A stretch of DNA of 64,000 nucleotides from Hippopus hippopus (taxonomy: Eukaryota > Mollusca > Bivalvia > Cardiida > Cardiidae), in contig OX328096.1 of the NCBI GenBank assembly GCA_946811185.2, positions 46,390,252-46,454,251 on the forward strand, read 5' to 3'. Under the pieces are notes generated by a model, which was not told the origin of the DNA, ran no database searches, and saw only the letters and a list, made by a program, of their open reading frames with translations. Positions 63,412 through 64,000 of the stretch are shown in pieces; position 1 is the first letter of the stretch, and each line of letters begins with the position of its first letter. A program made the position numbers and the translations under genes.

Positions 63412-63710
63412 GTAAGTCCTCAGACTTTTTTGTTGCTGTATAGATATGGAACCTGCTTAAAAAAAGAATTGTCCTGGAACCTAAACCTTTTGTCTGCAAG
63501 GAAAAAATAATTGACTTGTTTGCACAGAAGAGGGTATAGATAAAGATTAGACTATGCAGTATGATTTTGAATCAACACTGCTTAATATTTCCTTTACTTT
63601 TCTGGCTAAAGCAGATTATGCATTGCAATATTTTTTCCTTTCATGAAAAAAAATATTCAGCACTTTCAGATTTAAGCCTCAAACTCTTTCTTTGTATTGA
63701 CATTTTTAAG

Positions 63711-63916
63711 TCTTTACCCAACGATAAAATTTTTGACTTGTCAAAATTGAAAGGAGTTGCAGAGGGCAACATAAAAGTGGGATTTGTCTCTGATATGGTA
63801 GAAAACTTTTAGAAAATAGGAGAAGATGCTGGTGACCAGTAATTTTTCCTTTTCCAACAATGTTTCAAAAACTTCTTTTTCAGGGTTGTTGAAACTTGGG
63901 ATGGTTTGGTAAAGGG
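63711..63916 (+). mobile_element. Family A MITE
   Basis: TCTTTACCCAACGATAAAAT left; GGTAAAGGG|TTAA right. Confidence 0.72.
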
Positions 63917-64000
63917 TTAAAAGACCTAATAAACAAATTCATACATACATGTTTAGGCAGTATGAAAAGTAGCTAAGTTTATTCATGGAAGCAGTTTGTT

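Overview
The window is eukaryotic nuclear DNA, most likely from a bivalve mollusc. It is AT-rich, has short exons with GT-AG introns, and is crowded with transposon debris. Several repeats are of types I associate with bivalve genomes: blocks opening with a short palindrome followed by a TCCG/TCTG microsatellite, TTAA-flanked hairpin MITEs, and a tRNA-type SINE with a CAAC/CAAT tail. The bivalve call is recognition from memory, not a database match; genus is not assignable.

One gene, on the + strand, runs through the whole window and is open at both ends. I place 45 exons, about 10.0 kb of coding sequence or 3.3 thousand residues. In order: (1) a DOMON-like exon at 76-253 with a one-base frame break, followed by two exons (1613-1674, 4117-4361) of unassigned extracellular sequence; (2) 37 consecutive six-cysteine PAN/Apple-like modules from 4712 to 58477, of which 35 are single exons that begin and end in phase 1 and two (modules 21 and 34) are split by an extra intron; (3) EGF-like repeats from 60587 to 63411, where exon phases change (1-1, 1-0, 0-2) and the gene leaves the window. 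Reading phase is compatible across every junction from 1613 to the end. The product should be a very large secreted or cell-surface protein in which the Apple-like array is a long binding or spacer region. Because nearly all module exons are symmetric, skipping any of them keeps the frame, so the locus could produce many isoforms.

The introns are built largely from mobile elements. The most frequent is a ~220 bp TTAA-flanked MITE (called family A here) with a nearly perfect central hairpin; most introns hold one to three copies, in both orientations. Other content: a second TTAA-flanked hairpin MITE (family C), a ~250 bp foldback MITE (family B), a dispersed ~290 bp repeat (family E), a 5'-truncated non-LTR retrotransposon with a 14 bp target duplication (5065-6927), a Harbinger-like element with MADF-like remnants (20259-20910), a dead full-length DD34D mariner (56868-58195), an unclassified 1.1 kb TIR element nested in a family A copy (59293-60403), a SINE (about 22357-22690), and several blocks with internal ~152-158 bp tandem repeats.

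No promoter, start codon, signal peptide, stop codon, polyadenylation site, RNA gene or CRISPR array of this locus is visible. Every gene call rests on reading frames, splice motifs and cysteine patterns read by eye.
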